Positions 61,215-64,000 of a stretch of 64,000 bases of DNA are shown here, in pieces (position 1 is the first letter of the stretch; every line of letters begins with the position of its first letter). Source of the DNA: Panagrolaimus kolymaensis (taxonomy: Eukaryota; Nematoda; Chromadorea; Rhabditida; Panagrolaimidae); NCBI GenBank assembly GCA_028622995.1, contig JAJQJQ010000012.1, positions 682,001-746,000 on the forward strand. The letters are read 5' to 3'. The notes under the pieces are model-generated. The model was not told the origin of the DNA, did no database searches, and saw only the letters and a list, made by a program, of their open reading frames with translations. Position numbers and translations under genes: made by a program.

Positions 61215-62842
61215 TCCTCCTTTTTAATTTGGAGTGTCGTTTCTGTCTGTATGTTTGTCTGTATGTCGTTTCTGCTTTTTTTTTGTTTTGTCCCGATAGC
61301 CTAGATCAGTTTTTTACGCTGATTCCGAATATGTTGGTCTCACGCTTCGGAGAGTCAAGGATCCCTATGTTTTGGTCAATTTAAATTTGCATTTCGTGAA
61401 AATTTTCTCGACACGAAAGTTTCTCTTTGCTTTTTTTGAAAGCATTTTTGGAAGTGAAAAATTTGTTTTTTCTCTGATTGTCTGCATTGAAATTTTTAGG
61501 TGGATATTTAGTTGTTTTTGGGTGGATATTTGGTGACTTTTGGATGACTTTTGGGTGGCTTTTGGGTGCACATTTAGTTGTGTGAAAAATTTGTTTTTTC
61601 TCTGATTGTCTGCATTGAAATTTTTAGGTGGATATTTAGTTGTTTTTGGGTGGATATTTGGTGGCTTTTGGATGACTTTTGGGTGGCTTTTGGGTGCACA
61701 TTTAGTTGTGTTTGGGCGAATGTTTAGTTGTGTTTGGTGAGATGTAAAATGGTTTTTGAGTGGACATTTAGTTGTTTTTGGTGAGATGTTTGATTGAGTT
61801 TGGTTAGATATTTGGTGGCTTTTGGGTGAATGTTTAGTTGTTTGTGTTGTAATGTATTAATCGATATTTAAATGTTTTTGGGTGGATCTTTAGCTAATTT
61901 TTGGGTGGATATTTGGTGGTTTTTGGGTCAAAACGGATTTGGTTCCGAAGAGTCCAAGTATAATTTGGCTTATGGAATGAACCCCGAAGATGTCAAGATA
62001 TATCCGACTATGAGATATATGAAAAGCGTGGCCCAGAGAAACCGTTGTTAATTGGAGACGATTTATATCGTAAATTTTGAAGGTCTGCCGAAGGCAGAGC
62101 TCCAAAATTAACCATGAAAATGGAATGTTGGCCGAAGGGCCCTGTTGTTTATTGTAATTGCATTGTTGTAAACATGTAAGCGTTCGGCACATTTTTTTTA
62201 TAATATTTGGGTGGATATTTAGTTGTGTTTGGGTGAATGTTTAGTTGTTTTTGGTGAGATGTAAGATGGTTTTCGGGTTGATATTTAATGATTTTCGGGT
62301 GATTGTTTGATTATGTTTGGTTCGATATTTGGTTGTTTTTGGGTTGAAATGTGTTTTGGGGCCTGAAGGGCCCATGTGTAATTAGACCTATGGAATGGAC
62401 CTCGAAGTGGTTAAGATGTAGCCGAATATGAGAGATATGGAAATGCATGGCCCAGGAAACCGTTGATTATTGGAGAAGATTTTTTTGTAAAATTTAGGAG
62501 GTCTGCCGTAGGCAGGGCTCCAAAATTTACCATGAAAAATGGAATGTAAGCCTGTAAGGCCATGGACAATGTTGTTTATTTTAATTGTATTGTTGTAGAC
62601 ACGCATGGGTGTTTGGGCACTCTATTTTTTTCCAATTTTGCACCCTCTAAAAAAGCACATAATCTCCCCTTTCATAATTTTTTAGAATTCCTAAAAGCAG
62701 GTCTACTCTCTAGGGTTCTCAAAAAATACCTTAATGTGTAAAATGTCCACGTTTTGATTGTAAAAATGTAACGGTTTCGACGATTGTTTGTTTGTATGTT
62801 TAGTTTGAGGGACTTACCGAAGGTAAGGCCCCAATGTTCTTG

Positions 62843-63496
62843 TAACCAAAGTTATGATAACAGAAGAATCCGATATTTTAAAACCATGAGGAAAAGTTTT
62901 AAAAAAATTCGATAGAAACAAGGTACAAACCACTTTTTGAGCCATAACAGGTTTCAAAAAAGACCTAAAACATACATAATAAAAGCACGCGTTTACTCTT
63001 TCGAAAAAATAGTTAAACTTTGTTCAAAATTCTCTGTTATGACTTTTAGTCAATTTTCCACAAACCCAATTAAACTCTTTTTTTTTACTCATTAAAAAAT
63101 TTATTATAATTGCTTTAAATTTTAACAAAAGGAAATGAAAACAGAAAAGAAAGTTGTGACCTTATAAAAATTACAAAAAATAAAATAAAAGGTGCTTGAT
63201 TTGATTAAAAAAATAGTAGATAGTAAAAGAAACAACAAAAAAGATTGCAATAAAAAAGAAACTTGATTAATTTAAATAATTTTTTTCAGGGAGCAAAATT
63301 TATTTTAAAGAAGTTAATTGAAATTTGAAAAAATACATTAGCCAAGAAAAAGCGATATGATAAAGCCAATCTTGAAAAAAAGTCTCGCGTTTGTGGAACT
63401 TCCATTTCGATTAAAACTTTAAATTATCATTTTCTCTTGACTATGAATGCGATTCTCTCAAGTTTCAATCCTTCGTTTAAAAAAAGGAGCATAAAA
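62843..63496. other. Intergenic right of repeat cluster
   Basis: AT-rich; probably the 3' flank of the partial gene to the right. No gene seen. Confidence 0.5.
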
Positions 63497-63743
63497 TTAT
63501 TGACAATGTGGTCCACCACAAAAACGTTTAGAACGTTCAACCATGGCATCAATAAGATTATTAACAAAATCAAAACCGGTTTTAAGTTGAGCTGTAGCAG
63601 TTCCAGATGTATCTGCAATAACTTTACGACATCCTACATTTAATAATGAATCAATTCCAAGTGATTGTCCAGCGGGTTTATTACGAATGCATGTATTCAA
63701 TGCGCTATCAATGGTTGCAGCCCAATCATTTACTGGGGTAATT
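63497..63743 (-). CDS. Last exon of a truncated gene (secreted-type Cys protein?)
   Basis: On the minus strand an acceptor TTTTTTTCAG at 63744 opens an exon reading ITPVNDWAATIDSALNTCIR, then VGCRKVIADTSGTATAQL and VNNLIDAMVERSKRFCGGPH, ending CQ and stop at 63497. Upstream exons are not recognisable in the remaining 250 bp and probably lie beyond the window. Four Cys suggest an extracellular protein. Family not recognised. Confidence 0.6.
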
Positions 63744-64000
63744 CTGAAAAAAATGAAAACGGGAAATCAATCACATTCAATTAATTAAAAAAGAAAAAAA
63801 CCATTCTTTTCTTTCATGGACGTTCTGTCATTAATGGTGGACTTTTGATTGTAAATGACTATCAGTTTAATTTTTAAGGGAAAAGAAAAACCTTTCAGAC
63901 TATTTTTTTTCTTCTTCTTTCATTTAATCACCGTCAAAAAAAGTTAATTTGATATCAATAAAAATTACAAAAAAACTGTATTGAAAAAAAACGGGCGGAA

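Larger units (their letters stand above)
58493..62842. repeat. Repeat cluster L-S-S-S-L'
   Basis: A long unit L (58493-60098, 1606 bp) and its near-identical copy L' (61215-62842, 1628 bp) flank three tandem copies of a 372-bp unit S (60099, 60471 and 60843, ending 61214). S equals the first about 370 bp of L. The copies differ by only a handful of substitutions plus one 22-bp insertion in L', so duplication is recent. Each L also has a 128-bp internal tandem duplication, GT-rich minisatellite sequence of the form TTTGGGTGGATATTTAGTTG, and two diverged blocks with small hairpins. One strand is strongly T/G rich. No credible coding frame; the repeated 68-, 92- and 100-codon frames are by-products. 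Confidence 0.9.

Noticed and set aside
58643..62606. Repeated 68-, 92-, 100- and 72-codon frames in the repeat cluster
   Set aside because: They recur only because the DNA repeats; the two strands overlap and none resembles a protein family.

Overview
The window is AT-rich animal DNA that reads as a nematode. Genes are compact, with many 40-60 bp GT-AG introns ending in TTTTAG or TTTCAG. The gene content is worm-like: a defensin with the nematode ABF cysteine pattern, secreted class 3 lipases in tandem, a worm-type CK1/TTBK kinase and an UNC-42-like homeobox protein. Three same-strand gene pairs have the polyadenylation-signal to splice-acceptor spacing typical of SL2-type operons. The species cannot be named from sequence alone. 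All exon models here were built by hand by checking splice sites and reading frame.

Layout. 0.9-5.9 kb, minus strand: DRP1-type mitochondrial fission dynamin, a Gly/Tyr-rich secreted peptide and a Rab GTPase. 6.8-7.1 kb, plus: an ABF-like antimicrobial peptide gene with two small exons. 7.8-17 kb: three paralogous secreted class 3 lipases, interspersed with an unidentified acidic-tailed protein (minus), lipin (plus) and an unidentified 403-aa protein (plus). 17-22.6 kb, minus: an SLC5-type sodium/solute symporter and a mucin-like secreted protein. 24.9-32.2 kb: a Golgi nucleotide-sugar transporter whose first half lies upstream of a 1.46-kb intron, DDX47-type helicase (minus), POLE3 histone-fold protein and REPS-type EH-domain protein. 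32.4-38.1 kb, minus: PIG-Q, UBA3, an ankyrin protein and a TTBK-like kinase. 39.5-44.3 kb: a multi-pass membrane protein with a C-terminal coiled coil, a tail-anchored coiled-coil protein with a strong palindrome in its upstream region, and a secreted protein with a furin-like site. 44.6-48.6 kb, minus: the homeobox gene with a 2.5-kb first intron. 49.7-54.9 kb, minus: ATP synthase subunit e, protein phosphatase 1 and a C-type lectin. 58.5-62.8 kb: a nearly identical repeat cluster rich in small hairpins. The right edge holds the last exon of a truncated secreted-looking gene.

Functionally the window mixes housekeeping genes (mitochondrial fission, ATP synthase, neddylation, GPI-anchor synthesis, rRNA processing, chromatin/replication, lipid synthesis) with secreted, fast-evolving genes likely to face the gut, cuticle or microbes (defensin, lipases, C-type lectin, mucin, Gly/Tyr peptide). 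The least explained items are the hairpin-rich repeat cluster, the 135-bp palindrome and the uncharacterised membrane and secreted proteins.
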